This document shows, one piece after another, positions 32,836-44,031 of a DNA stretch of 64,000 nt (positions are counted from its first letter, which is position 1; each line of letters opens with the position of its first letter). The notes under the pieces are model-generated. The model saw only the letters and a list, made by a program, of their open reading frames with translations. It did no database searches and was not told where the DNA came from. Position numbers and translations under genes: made by a program. This DNA comes from Siphonodentalium dalli (taxonomy: Eukaryota; Mollusca; Scaphopoda; Gadilida; Siphonodentaliidae), in the NCBI GenBank assembly GCA_032622095.1, contig CP136064.1, positions 172,372,310-172,436,309 of the forward strand, written 5' to 3'.

Positions 32836-33330
32836 CAAATGTAAACGGATTTCAAAGATTTGTGGTATGTGAGTTCACCTGACCATTACATAGAATGAGT
32901 TCGCAAGCCAGGTCTGGCCAGATATTTTTACCGGAGTTATTGGACTTTGTTTATTATTTTTGAAGGAATTTACCAAATAGCAAATAGACGACGTCACATG
33001 GCTCATTTCCACAAATGTCAACGGATTTCAAAGATATTTGGTATATGAGTTCACTTGACCAGTATCTAGAACGAGTTCGCAAACCAGGTCCGGCCGGATA
33101 TTTTAAGCGGACTTATTGGACTTTGTTTATTTTTTTGTGTGTGCAAATGGACGACGTCACAGGGCTCATTTCCACAATTGTCAACGGATTTCAAAGATTT
33201 TTGGTATATGAGTTCACATGACCAGTATCTAGAACGAGTTCGCAAACCAGATCCGGCCGGATATTTTCAGCAGAGTTATTGGACTTTGTTTATTGGTATA
33301 TTCATTCCCATGACCAGTACCTAAAATGAG
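32836..33330. repeat. Tandem repeat, three copies of ~165-176 bp
   Basis: ACGGATTTCAAAGAT recurs at 32845, 33021 and 33184. Each copy continues with GAGTTCAC(C/T)TGACCA, GAGTTCGCAA(A/G)CCAGG and TTATTGGACTTTGTTTAT. A GACGACGTCAC motif lies between copies. Confidence 0.85.
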
Positions 33331-33419
33331 TTCGCAAGCCAGGCTTTTTGACAAAATCCCACCTCTTTTTTTAGCTCATACTGAGAACGCAAAACATTAT
33401 TGAGAATGCACTTCCCAAA

Positions 33420-33470
33420 CTGCACATTTCGGCGGGGGATACCGCCGTCTGCGACTGCTTGTTCATAATT
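33420..33470. repeat. GGCGGGGGATACCGCC repeat end
   Basis: A short GC-rich sequence that resembles the reverse of the 29449 hairpin region. It may be the far end of the same composite repeat. Confidence 0.4.
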
Positions 33471-33716
33471 ATTATAACTTTAGTTTGGCACGTCAGATTT
33501 AAAAAATGTGATCATATATGCTTTCTCACCAAGCACATACCATACACACAAAAAAAAAATACATATAATCAACTATATATACATAACCATTAGATATATA
33601 TATACATTTTTCACAATCACTGCATTAAAGCTGCAATATATTTTATATATGCCTAATAATATGATCTAGATGGCGTTACCATTTCTGACTATGTTTTTCT
33701 TGTATTAATTGTTCTC

Positions 33717-33812
33717 GAATTAAAGTCGCCTACCAGGAGAATACTTTCACGATGCCGTTGCAGGTTTCTAATGTCATCTTCGATATGGGTAGACCAATCG
33801 CCGTTTGCATAT
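33717..33812 (-). pseudogene. LINE-B endonuclease remnant, distal part
   Basis: On the minus strand this reads YANGDWSTHIEDDIRNLQRH and then ESILLVGDFNSR. GDFNSR is the Asp/Asn motif of LINE apurinic-like endonucleases. The proximal part of the same domain, same strand, is at 37306..37550, so this copy was split by the insertion between. Confidence 0.7.
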
Positions 33813-33894
33813 GTGACCCGCCATATCAAATCCAGTCGTAAGTCGGGATTTTTTTACCCTGTGTCAATGCATTCTCTTATAATGCGAGTCGACC
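33813..33894 (+). repeat. Terminal inverted repeat, left, of the element that splits LINE-B
   Basis: 82 bp from GTGACCCGCCATATC to GCGAGTCGACC, the reverse complement of 37221..37305 apart from a few indels. It contains the CAATGCATTCTCTTATA hairpin arm also found near 58.5 and 59.9 kb. Confidence 0.75.
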
Positions 33895-35447
33895 AAAAAA
33901 TGTTTAAACGACTACTTACAAATGGAGATTTCCCTGAAGAATGGCTTGAGGGTTTCATAATTCCTATACCAAAATGTAAACACCCAACAACACCAAACGA
34001 CCTTCGCGGGATCACCATTACCAGTGTATTGGGTAAAATATATGCTGATATACTGCTTAATCGGCTAACTTCGTTTTTTCAACATAAGGGTATACCTTCG
34101 AAATTTCAAGCAGGTTTCCGCAAAGATCATACGACATCCGATAACACGCTTGTTTTACGAACACTCATAAATAAATCTATACTAAAACGGAAAAAGTTGT
34201 ATACGTGTTTCGTAGACTTCAATAAGGCTTTCGATAGAGTATGGCGTGAAGGTTTGCTGTATAAACTAATCAAATTGGGTGTGGGTGGTACAGTATATAC
34301 CACAGTTAAAAAGATAATCACTGAATATACAACTAGTGTCCAATGTGGGATAAATAGTTTAACAGACAAATTCCAGGGAGCAGTGGGATTGATGCAGGGA
34401 AATAATTTAAGCCCTTTATTTTTCAATATATTCATAGATGAAATTGCTTCGATCCTACGCGAAAGCAAATCAGACGCCCCAAATGTTTTCGGCGAAGAAG
34501 TCCCGTGCTTGATGTATGCCGATGATCTTGTTTTGATTTCAGAAAGCCCCGGTGGCCTCCAGACAATGCTAAATTCATTACATAAATACTGTCGGGAATG
34601 GCAAATTACCCTGAACAGTTCTAAAACAAAAACTCTTGTTTTTCATGCTGGGGGTCAACATATCTCAAAACCAACATTTACCTTCGGCAACCAAAGTCTT
34701 GAATCGACACAGTCATATACATATCTTGGTATTAAATTCTTTGCTTCCGGCAAAATGACACATGCTATATTGGATCTAAAAAACAGAGCATCAAGAGCAC
34801 TTTTCAAATTGCGCTCAAGTCTTGATCACGATTTACCTGTCGAAGTATCAACAAAACTATTTGACACATGTGTTAAACCGATCCTCACCTACGCATCCGA
34901 GACATGGGGTGACGAGACAGTTAATAGACAGTCAAATGAAATAGAGAAATTTCACCTAAACTATGCAAAAAATCTCCTCGGTATCAGTAAAACTGCAACA
35001 AATGTAGCCGCACTTGCGGAGCTGGGGAGATTTCCAATAAGACTAGATATCCTGAGAGATATGGTAAAATTTTGGCTCCGTCTAGAAAATATGGACACGA
35101 ATAGACTGCCGGCCAAATGTCTGGCAGAAATGAAAACATGGACTAATTGCACATGGCTTAACTGTGTCCGGAAAATCATGGTTACATATGGCTTTCAAAA
35201 CGTATATGAAAACCCGCGTAATATAGACCGACAAACGTTTTCCAACAATTTTCTCCAAACCATGAAAGAAAAATATGCCAGTTCATGGAAAGTCAGTGAT
35301 ATTTATGGAAAACCCACTGAGAATATTAAGGTAAAATTCATATCCAAATTAAAACCGGCTGACACATACGAGCTATCAAATTACCTCAGAAATTTACCGC
35401 GAGGTGGCCGTAAAGTGATCTCTGTAATAGATAAAACACGAGGCTGA
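33895..35447 (+). CDS. Reverse transcriptase of LINE-C, C-terminus replaced by insertion
   Basis: An open frame of about 517 codons (upstream in-frame codons to 33771 belong to the surrounding repeats). Motifs in order: KMFKRLLTNGDFPEEWLEGF, LRGITITSVLGKIYADILLN, FRKDHTTSDNTLVLRTLI, FVDFNKAFDRVW, GLMQGNNLSPLFFNIFID, and the catalytic MYADDLVLIS at nt 34512..34541. The thumb region follows (LTYASETWGDE, LGISKTATNVAALAELG). This matches the reverse transcriptase of jockey/I-like LINEs. From 35419 the codons belong to the inserted element and end at TGA 35445. The enzyme core looks intact; the native end with its zinc motif is displaced to 36439. Confidence 0.85.
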
Positions 35448-35540
35448 ATTGGATCGTTGGGAGAGACCACGCCGTTGAGGCCCGTAGGGCCGAAACGGCG
35501 TGGTCTCTCACAACGAGCCAATTTAGCCGAGTGTTTTATC
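35430..35540. repeat. 111-nt near-perfect hairpin
   Basis: GATAAAACAC (35430..35439) pairs with GTGTTTTATC (35531..35540). Pairing continues through GAGAGACCACGCCGTT / AACGGCGTGGTCTCTC to a GGCCCGTAGGGCC tip. There are only a few mismatches in ~50 bp. Confidence 0.9.
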
Positions 35541-35851
35541 TTACTTAAATCATTTACACCTTTAAGATCAACAAGCCACATACTAGAATCGACACGGTAT
35601 ATACGTCTTCAAATAGCCAATACATTGTGTTATTTATCGATGCCAAAACAGGGTGTGAGTTGATTGAGTTTACACTCAGTAACGGCCGTGGTCAATGCTC
35701 AATTCACGACATGAGCTTTGTGATTAGTGAACTGCTATACCAGAAGCACGTGAACACTATATGAGTGATTTGAGTCACATGCACAAGCTGATTTTATTGC
35801 CACTAAATTGATTTCAGTTTGCCGAATGGTTTTATATTGCATGTAGTCAAA

Positions 35852-35957
35852 ATGTCTGACGATGATGATAGTATCTTTATAACGCAAAACACATTTTCTG
35901 TCGAACAAAAGGACGATAGCGATGACGATATATTTAGCCAGATACTAGATATGGAGG
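35852..35957 (+). CDS. Candidate first coding exon, acidic N-terminus
   Basis: ATG at 35852 begins MSDDDDSIFITQNTF and continues acidic to ILDME, ending at GATATGGAG before GTGAGC, a good splice donor. A stretch GATTTCAG lies upstream near 35811. The MSDD..FxTQxxFS start recalls the N-termini of Crypton-derived recombinase proteins in invertebrates, but this is from memory of style only. No following exon was found in the insertion. Confidence 0.25.
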
Positions 35958-36438
35958 TGAGCTGTCGACCAACATTCTCAATTGGCACAGCGCTAATGTG
36001 GAGGCCCAGAAATTCAAACTGTTTCTTCAAAAAGGGGATATGAAACTCGACCAACAATTCTAATGGATTTATATACATTTCTGCATGTGTTTCATGTTTA
36101 AAAGTACCATATAAATTTGATGTTCTGCATAACCCTTTCTTGTTTTACATTTGTATATTTAAAACACCCCGCCCATAGCAGATCCAAACAAACATTATTT
36201 CAGGAACCACAGCGACCTACATGATACTTGAATTCACCAAAGCGTCTGATTTTGAGTCTGAACAATTGGATACTTGTAATATCCAACTGTTGGATATCCA
36301 GGATATCCAATTGTCACACCCAAAGATCCAACGCTTGGGTCAATTAAACATTGCGACAGCGTGCCCATTGTGTATATTTGTCAGGATAAACACCTGTTAA
36401 AGACAATGGATGACGTCACGTAAATGGTTTAAAAATTA

Positions 36439-36747
36439 GTGACCAGCTGCCATAATCTAGAAATTGAACGCGGCCGATACACTAAGCCTATTACCCTCAG
36501 ACTGGACCGTGTATGTAAACAGTGTCATACAGGCGTCGTTGAGGACGAGGAACATTTTATAATACACTGTCCTCGATATAATATCCAACGGATATTGCTA
36601 TATGAAACAATGGAACAAATTACAACAAATTTCATGGAACTTGACGCTAACGCCAAACTACGTATACTTTTTGCAGTTGATGATCGACTTTGTAATAGGG
36701 CCCTCAGTAATTTTATTCAGACAGCTTCTTATTTAAGACGCGAATAA
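36439..36747 (+). pseudogene. Detached C-terminal end of LINE-C
   Basis: TSCHNLEIERGRYTKPITLR followed by CKQCHTGVVEDEEHFIIHC is the C-terminal cysteine/histidine motif common in these LINEs (C-X2-C, then H and C). The frame ends at TAA 36745..36747. It is cut from the reverse transcriptase by the insertion, so it would not be translated as part of it. Confidence 0.8.
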
Positions 36748-36923
36748 TGTGACAATAACGGGCCAATGCTAGACAAGAACTTTATATTTCAGAATTTATG
36801 CTTGTATATTGCCCATTGATTACCATACCATGTTATATGTTTGTTTTCTTTATTTTCTGTATGTGTACATGTACATGTATATTGCCATACCCAAATGTAT
36901 TTGTTTGTGGTCGCGCAATAAAG

Positions 36924-36953
36924 ATCTATCTATCTATCTATCTATCTATCTAT
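36924..36953 (+). repeat. (TCTA)n tail of LINE-C
   Basis: About seven TCTA repeats right after AATAAAGA, as in LINEs with simple-repeat 3' tails. The next base enters the interrupted hairpin AGAGAATGCATTGGCC. Confidence 0.85.
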
Positions 36954-37180
36954 AAGAGAATGCATTGGCCTAACAATTTTAATAATTTTTTCTTGTATTC
37001 TTTAACAATTTTATAATTTCACCCATACAGAACCCCAGACAAACATGAGCAGACGACACTCTTCTAATATGCTTCTATATATGTGTGGGGCTCCCTGCAG
37101 GGTAATTGATGTTTTTTTTATTTTATGTCCTAAAAATTGTAAGAAATATTTATTTTAAAAAAATGATAAAAAATTGTTAG

Positions 37181-37253
37181 GCCAATGCATTCTCTTATAT
37201 ATGCGAGGCGACCTATGCATGGTCGACTCGCATATATAAGAGAATGCATTGGC
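37181..37253. repeat. Hairpin GCCAATGCATTCTCTTAT, 73 nt
   Basis: The arms (GCCAATGCATTCTCTTATAT.. and ..ATATAAGAGAATGCATTGGC) pair almost perfectly around CTATGCATGG. This is the same hairpin type as in the compound elements at 58.5 and 59.9 kb. Confidence 0.85.
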
Positions 37254-37305
37254 ACAGGGTAAAAAAAAATCCCGAATTACGACTGGATTTGATATGGCGG
37301 GTCAC
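37221..37305 (-). repeat. Terminal inverted repeat, right, of the element that splits LINE-B
   Basis: 85 bp, the reverse complement of 33813..33894. It ends GGCGGGTCAC next to LINE-B sequence. Confidence 0.75.
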
Positions 37306-37550
37306 AATATGTTTGTGGCTTCCGATTTCACCTCTTCGATGTATTCATTTAATTAATGTTTTACGTATATCGATACCCCACCGTATCTGATATGCCCAAC
37401 GATATGCTTTCCCTTCTTACCGCATATGTCGAAATTTTCTATTTTATTATCGTCTTCTAAAAATGATTTCGTTTCAGTTAAACAAACAATATCATATGCA
37501 TCAAACATTTCAACAAATTCTTGATATTGCAACCGTGTCTTACACGTTAA
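37306..37550 (-). pseudogene. LINE-B endonuclease remnant, proximal part
   Basis: The minus strand reads RLQYQEFVEMFDAYDIVCLT, then ETKSFLEDD, KGKHIVGHIRYGGVSIYVK and, after a stop, LNEYIEEVKSEATNIL. DIVCLTET is the conserved glutamate motif of LINE endonucleases. The frame is broken at TGA near 37351. The missing continuation is at 33717..33812. Confidence 0.75.
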
Positions 37551-37849
37551 GAAATAAAATGTGTAACCGTTGTGTTCCAGTGAGCATAGACGGTCATGGG
37601 CTCGTCGTGAGGACAGCTGAGATCGGAGAATCTGAAACGGTGATACCAATGTTATACAGGCATGAGAACAAATTAACAATTCGTCATCAATCGTGTCGGG
37701 TAGGCCTACGGTATCGCAAAGAACAGACTTAATTGTTGTTGTCAGATTATTTCGCCTCATCAATAGAAAACATATGGGTCTGCATCATCGACCACGTCAC
37801 GGGCTGCTCTTAAATGCCCACTTAATTTTCGAACCCACAGGTCACATAT

Positions 37850-38105
37850 ATAAAATATATGCCATATTATATACCAGTTGAAAGAGGAAGCTCCAAAACA
37901 TTGTATTATCAACTTATCCAGTGTAATAAACTGACAACATGTTGCTTTTGTTGAGTTTCCAAAGTGTTTTTGTCATCTAGATTGTAGTAAAAAGTGTATT
38001 GTTTTCAATGGAGGGGGAATAACTCTATATCTTAAAGATAGAGTTTTTATTCCCCTTCCATTGAAAATTCATCTTTAGTTTGAATTCTGTTGCATTCTGG
38101 GAGCC
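37850..38105. repeat. Dispersed repeat pair B, copy 2
   Basis: Parallel to 24461..24720. The hairpin here is longer: GGAATAACTCTATATCTTAA pairs with its complement ending GTTTTTATTCC. Confidence 0.75.
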
Positions 38106-38749
38106 AAAAACGAGGAGAATCTTTCTATGATTTCACCTGTTTTCTATTTCTCTATGGGCATCTTGTTAACAACGATTTTCTGCGAGATATATGATTCATC
38201 GAGCGATTTTGCATGAATTATGTTTTCGCTGATGCCCGCGACTGCGAGCGGTAATTGTGCACGTATGGCACGTGCAATTGGTAAACAGTACACGAGTTAT
38301 CGTCCCTGTTACAATTGGCACCGAATTCTGCGAATGATAAAATGCTCATTCTCAAGTATTGCAGTAATGCAGAACAGGCAGCGCATTCAAATTGGCCTGT
38401 ACTATTTCATGGAACAATTGAATGCTGCAATGAACAAACACGCTTGTTACGAATTACCCCACAGCAAGTGCGCACATTTGTGACAATTGCGAAAATTGCA
38501 TCTCGCGATTCAGATGCGTATATTTATGTCCAAATGAAGAATAAATTTTAATTTGGCAATTCTGTAGCATCGTGTTTAATATTATGATGATCATGTATGT
38601 GGAAATTAAGTGAACACTTAGATTTGTGCTATTTCTAGCGGCCAGCGTGATGGTCATCTTTGAAGCAATACATTCATGAAAGTGGCAAAGACATTGTAGC
38701 TCAACTTGGATGGGGGATAATATCGTGTGTTGCAATCAATAGAGCGATT
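38106..38749. other. No clear gene
   Basis: An open frame at 38315..38551 (78 codons, MAPNSANDKMLILKYCSNAE...) ends at TAA. It has no recognised motif. The ACAATTG/CAATTG motif is frequent in this stretch. Confidence 0.35.
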
Positions 38750-39480
38750 AGGACTGCGGAAAAGTAAAATGTCTAAGTATTACTAGATGTCAACGTGAAG
38801 AGATATATAAAGTAAAATCCAAGATGGCTGCTTCTCCAACAAATGAAGGCTGCAGGGTGTGAAATCCAAGATGGCTGCTGGTGGCCATTATTTAAAATTA
38901 ATTTCGGCTCCCATGCATCTAGAGGTCACCCAAAAGATCCATATGAAGTTTGGTGATGATCGGATATGGGAGGTGTGATGTAGGGTGTGCCGAAGGATTT
39001 AGTCGTACAAAGAGTAAAATCCAAGATGACAGCTGGCGACCATATTTTTCAATGAAATTCGGAAACAAATTATGTCTCAAATCTAGAGGTCACACCAAAG
39101 ATCCGTATGAAGATTGGTGATGATCTGATGAGGGATGTGGTCTGTATATGGTGCGCCAAAAGGATTTAGCCATGCAAGGAGTAAAATCCAAGGTGGCAGC
39201 CGGCTGCCATGTCTTTAAAAAAAATTGGTCAAAATAGGAGGCTCCCATCTAGAGGTCACACCGAAGATCCATATGAAGTTTGGTGACGATCGGGTGTGAG
39301 ATGCGGGCTGCAGGATGTGCCGATAGATTCAAATTTGAAATCTAAAATGGCTGCTGGCGGACATATAACAATTTCAGTCAAAATATGAGGCCCTCCCATC
39401 TAGAGGTCACCCGAATATCCATATGAAGTTTGGTGACTATCGGATAAGAGATATATGACCTGTACAGTCTGCTAACGGAA
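38750..39480. repeat. Dispersed repeat family A, main tandem array
   Basis: About five diverged copies of ~110-140 bp, each with AAATCCAAGATGGC(T/A)GC, GGCCAT, CTAGAGGTCAC, GATCCATATGAAGTTTGGTG and GATCGGATGNGG. It is the best copy for building a consensus. Confidence 0.8.
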
Positions 39481-40735
39481 ATTGTTGACGGACGCATGGA
39501 CTTCGACGTACACCAACCATAGCAGTAGCTCAAACTTGACTTCATCAAGTTGAGCTAAAATAGCCATATGGGTCTGGAAATATATAATAGTTGTGGTAAT
39601 TCTATTATATTTTTTAAAGCTTATCCGCCACTCTATTGGGGTAAAGGTACATCTCTTGTTTAAAAAAAAACAAATGACCATTTTGACTGCCATCTTTGTT
39701 TTTCTCAGATTTCTCATATTCATCCAAGGCTGCCGGTGGAACTTTAGCAGGATACCCTAGAGCACGACAATTCGAGGAGATAAAAAACACATTATGGGAC
39801 AACATATAGCATACAGTAATCTGAGGAGGCACTCCAGAATATACAATATGTTTATACTGGAGTAATTGTGTAATCAGAGTAGATAACCTGCGACACAATT
39901 CTGAGATTAAGAATCCTCACAATTACTTACACTATACTGCGTGATCTGTAGTATGATCCTGTTTTGTTATCACTTGGATAAATATATGCTTTACTTTTGT
40001 CACAGTTTTTTTTAAATCGGCCATTGAAGTCAAAATGTAGGGTTAACCTAGAACAAAGTTTTTGGTTTCAAAACAGGCGCAAATGTCCACGGAACAAAAT
40101 ATCCAAACTCCTCTAAAAACCGCTTTGCGGAAACGTTGTTATCCAAGATAGCGTCCAAATATGTTGTCTATATTGCATTAGTTATCGACATATATTGTGT
40201 TTACCGTCGCTTTCAGCAGCCAATATTATACTACGACGTTATCAGTTTTATTGGTGGAAGGAAAGTCCGTGCACTAAGGTAAATGTAGCAATGATTTCAT
40301 TGGCTGGAAGAATGGCCCATTGCGTATACGGCGAAACCAACGACCATCGGCGAGTAATTGGCATCTCCCCCACGGATAACGATATGCGATACAAAGTCAG
40401 CGATGACTCCACCGGGAATAGACCTTTCCACAGCTATCAATCAAATAATTATTAGCAGATATTTTCGACCAATCAGCTACCGAGCCGGTCTTTGGTTGCA
40501 TTGCAAATTCTGATGCCATCTTTGTTCACCCTAATTTGGATGTACGAGCTGACTTTTTGAGGAGGGTACGAGCTGGTCAGGGTACGAAATGACCTGTTCC
40601 CAATTTGGATAGCCATGCATACATTCAGTGTTAAGTGAGCTATAATCAAACAATTTGTTGATGTAAAATCATAATGAACTGGAATTTCTGTCTTTATATT
40701 CACCAGTCCCTTTCATTTAATCCGCGGCAGGATAT
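39481..40735. other. No gene seen
   Basis: Open frames (for example 40195..40455, 86 codons) are not recognised. No strong repeat was seen. Confidence 0.4.
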
Positions 40736-42063
40736 TTCGAATCCCGAACTTAAATTTTGCTGGCTAGACATTCTACTGTCTAAATGTAAACCTATTTTGG
40801 TTGGAGTGGGTTATCGCCCTCCTGATTTTCATAAATTCTTCCCTAAATTTTAAGAATATATTAATGAAACGAAATTTCTCAGAGATGAAACAATAATTCT
40901 TGGTGACCTTAATGTTGATGTATCAGCCAAGAGATTGAACACACTTAAGCGGGGTCTTAATTCATTCAAATTAATTTCGGGTTTGACTCAGCTCATCAAA
41001 TTCCCCACGAGAGTAACAAAGTAATTATTCTACTATAATTGACCTTATTCTAACCACTGATCAAGGTAAATATGCTCATTCAGGAGTTCTTGATATAGGA
41101 ATTAGCGACCATAAAGTAACATATGCTGTTCGTAAAAAGTTAAAACAGCAAGTTGGCAAACATAATGAAATGAGATTTAGATCCACGAAGAATTATTCCT
41201 TCGAAGCTTTTCATGAAACCTTAAATAAGTTGGACTGCATGGACTAAAGTAATTTGCTGTGACGATGTGGAGAAGGCATGGATGTTGTTCAAATGTTTGT
41301 TTATTTCTGCTATCGATATTGTAGCTCCCTATGCTGAGGTAAGAGCTAAGGCCCGAACTGAGCCATTGATGGATGGAGATATTTTGCAGAGTATTCGAGA
41401 TAGGGATAAACCTCTTCAAAATTCCGTCGGACTCAAAATGGTATTTTCCATGAAACTTATAAATTTTTGAGAAATAAGATTCAGTACCAAATAAGGAAAG
41501 TTAAAGCCACTTATTTTACTAATAAATGAAAGATGAACAAATATAATTCTAAAGCTCTATGGAAGTCTCTTAAAGATCTCGGTGCCCCATCAAAGAAGGG
41601 CCGTGGTAGTTCAGGGAATGTTTCACTTAAAATTGGGGATGATATATTATTTCAGATAAGAAATTAGTCGGTAATGAATTTAATAATTTTTTTAGTAATG
41701 TGGCTGCTGAACTTGTTGACAAATTACCTGCAGATAAAGGGAAATATGGTAGTGCGTTTATTCACAAATATTATTCTGACAAAGGTGTAAAGCCTAATTC
41801 ATTTAAGCTTAGAGTAGTAGAGGAACAAGAAATTCTTGATATTCTGCTAAATATGGATCCATCCAAGGCTACTGGTTTGGATCTGATACCAGCAATTAAG
41901 GTTTCTTCGAGATGGCGCTTCAGTGATTTCTTCCCCCCTGACACACATTATAAATCTGACAATACACCACGGGATCATTCCAAACGATTTGAAAGTTGCA
42001 AGAGTGGTTCCCATTTATAAGAAAAATGAAAAAACCTCACCCGGTAATTATAGACCGGTGGCC
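40736..42063 (+). pseudogene. LINE-D: broken non-LTR element, endonuclease and start of reverse transcriptase
   Basis: The endonuclease part reads PILVGVGYRPPDFHKFFPKF, ETIILGDLNVDVS (nt ~40890..40928) and ISDHKVTYAV near 41100, the Asp/His end of the domain. Later codons read NMDPSKATGLDLIPA near 41850 and, after a frameshift, SSPLTHIINLTIHHGIIPND and ending at SPGNYRPV near 42059. The reverse transcriptase stops there, before its catalytic motifs. There are several stops and at least two frameshifts. It is a different LINE family from LINE-A and LINE-C judging by the linker sequences. Confidence 0.75.
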
Positions 42064-42690
42064 TGGTCAGTCATGTGGTCGGTTACCATTAAGGACCACA
42101 GTGGAATAAGCAAGCTTTGGTTTGCGTCGCCTGTGCGCTCCTTGATGGCAATCGATGGCATGACTTGTCAGACGAGCTTATTCATATGTATATTTCTCTT
42201 CTACTTCTCTATCTTTCTCTCTATCTTTCTATGTACGATGACATTATTTGGCCAGCTGCATATATTGTCACTGCTGCCTGTATTTCGGGTTTCCATCTTT
42301 CGGTCATGGACAGGCCAGTCCAAAGCCGGCCATACATGGCAGTAGAGTGTATATGCATGTGGCGAAGAGCTGTCGGTTCTCTTACTAGTATTTCTTAAGC
42401 AACATGACAGTCCTGTTGAGGGAGGAGGTGGGATGGCACGGGTTGATTACTCATGTTTGTATATATATATATATAAAGGTATGAGTATCTATTTAGTTGT
42501 CATTACTAAGCTAGGTTTATTCACTATCTTGTCCCTCTGCAGAACCGTCAAGCTGTATTCTTGTTATATAGATATATCTATACTTTTTATATTTATACTC
42601 TATGAATGTCACACTCTGTGTTACTCTTTTGTATATATGCTTATGCTCAATTGTCTAAAAATTTTGCATCTGTTAGCCATTAAGAAATTA
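42064..42690. other. Sequence between LINE-D and a (TCTA)n tract
   Basis: No clear coding region. It may be the 3' part of LINE-D with the middle deleted, because it ends in the same kind of simple tail as LINE-C. Confidence 0.35.
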
Positions 42691-42719
42691 TCTATCTATC
42701 TATCTATATATCTATCTAT
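42691..42719 (+). repeat. (TCTA)n microsatellite, possible LINE tail
   Basis: Seven TCTA-like repeats with one ATAT break, after TAAGAAATTA. Confidence 0.75.
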
Positions 42720-43743
42720 TTGGAACAGTAGCTTCGTAATCAACACGTGTGCGTGTTACGGTCCTATGCCAAGCCAATCATGTCTGTGACGGTTCTATAC
42801 ATAAGATTTATTCGAACGATTTCTGCACTTTGGGCCGAATATTGTCTTGTGTATCTGACATTTTAAACCAGATAATGACTGTAGCCTATGCCATTTACAT
42901 AATACAACGGTATATTAAGAAATAATATAATAAATACCTAATAATAATAGTAAGTGACATTAATTGGCAGAAACCAAATATTGAACATCCCGCACATCAT
43001 AACCATGCCTGCCTATATAAATACCAATGGTAATAGAAATCTACTCTCAGGATATTATGAGATGTTATATTCATTTAATTAATACAGGGCCATTATTGAA
43101 ATATCCAGGAGGGACAATGTTTCGATGCCAGGACCAACATATTTCTTCCTCGAAAGTCCCACCTAAGGGACATTTACGCATGTTCGTCGCCCATACATGA
43201 ACATATCTTATGAAATCACGTTCAACTGAATCATTGATATGTTATGGCGTGGCTGTGTGATATGCGTGGTGGGAGGGGTGGGGCTTGGACAGAGAGGGGT
43301 GCTTAATTGGTGTATGGCCCAAACTTTGGCCAAATTTTTCAATAGTTACAAATTCAATACCTTACACTAGATTGATTGGAAATTTCACAACAACAATATG
43401 TTTAAATTGTTCCCTTAGTTTGATTTACAACAATGTCTGAGGAAAGTCCCTCCTTATGTACATACACACATTGTAGTAATAATGTGTTTGTTTAAAGTGT
43501 AATTGTCCGCCGCGCTCATTTAAACTAATAACAATATTCAATTCATATATAATCATCGGGGCCGACTTCTCTCAGGTCGACTTCGTGTCGGGTTGTCTTC
43601 GTATTTGAGTCTTCATATGGGGTCGACATCACATGGGCCGTCTTCACTTGTACTCTTTTGACCAATAGTCACATGATTTTGTAAAACTTCCATTGGCTGA
43701 TTGAGTTACTTTTAAAGGTTTAGTATTGGTACCCATATTTACA
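42720..43743. other. No gene seen
   Basis: No coding or repeat signal beyond short AT runs. Confidence 0.4.
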
Positions 43744-44031
43744 TTCAGGAATATCCCTGAGGATGCATGACTACTCATGCCCAAGACCAGTTACCCCAGG
43801 GGTGATATTGCATGTTCGGGGCGACTGCAAAAGTAAGTCAAAGGCGGGTGACAAACTAATTTTTGCTTTCACTTCATCCAATTTTTATTCAGGAATGTCC
43901 CTGAGGATGCATGACTACTCATGCCCAAGACCAGTTACCCCAGGGGTGATATTGCATGTTCGGGGCGACTGCTATAGTAAGTCAAAGGCGGGTGACAAAA
44001 TAATTTTTGCTTTCACTTCATCCAATTTTTA
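43744..44031 (+). repeat. Perfectly in-frame 144-bp tandem duplication
   Basis: TTCAGGAAT(A/G)TCCCTGAGG begins both copies, at 43744 and 43888. The copies differ at only a few bases. Because 144 is a multiple of three, a 92-codon frame (43763..44041) runs through both and repeats MHDYSCPRPVTPGVILHVRG. No homologue is recognised, so coding is uncertain. Confidence 0.85.

Larger units (their letters stand above)
35419..36437. mobile_element. 1,019-bp insertion in LINE-C with TSD AGTGA
   Basis: AGTGA flanks the insertion at 35414..35418 and 36438..36442, and joining the outer sequences restores a LINE-like frame. The left end holds a 111-nt hairpin. Inside are a candidate exon (35852..35957) and, near 36266..36312, overlapping ATATCC/GGATAT palindromes. 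No clear terminal inverted repeat was seen. A Crypton-like origin is possible but unproven. Confidence 0.65.
33895..36953 (+). mobile_element. LINE-C: non-LTR retrotransposon with intact reverse transcriptase, split by an insertion
   Basis: The LINE begins inside the hairpin of the surrounding element and ends with a (TCTA)n tail. Its reverse transcriptase frame is uninterrupted up to an inserted 1,019-bp element (35419..36437). The frame resumes at 36438 and continues to 36747. Removing the insertion and one AGTGA copy keeps the frame open. No endonuclease is present, so it is 5'-truncated. The 3' UTR contains an AATAAA-like stretch (GCAATAAAG) just before the tail. Confidence 0.85.

Noticed and set aside
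35430-35540. Possible hammerhead ribozyme at the hairpin (GGCCCGTAGGGCCGAAAC)
   Set aside because: The GGCC..GGCCGAAAC part resembles hammerhead stem II and GAAA, but the CTGATGA half is absent and the flanks pair with each other into one long stem instead of three-way junction arms.
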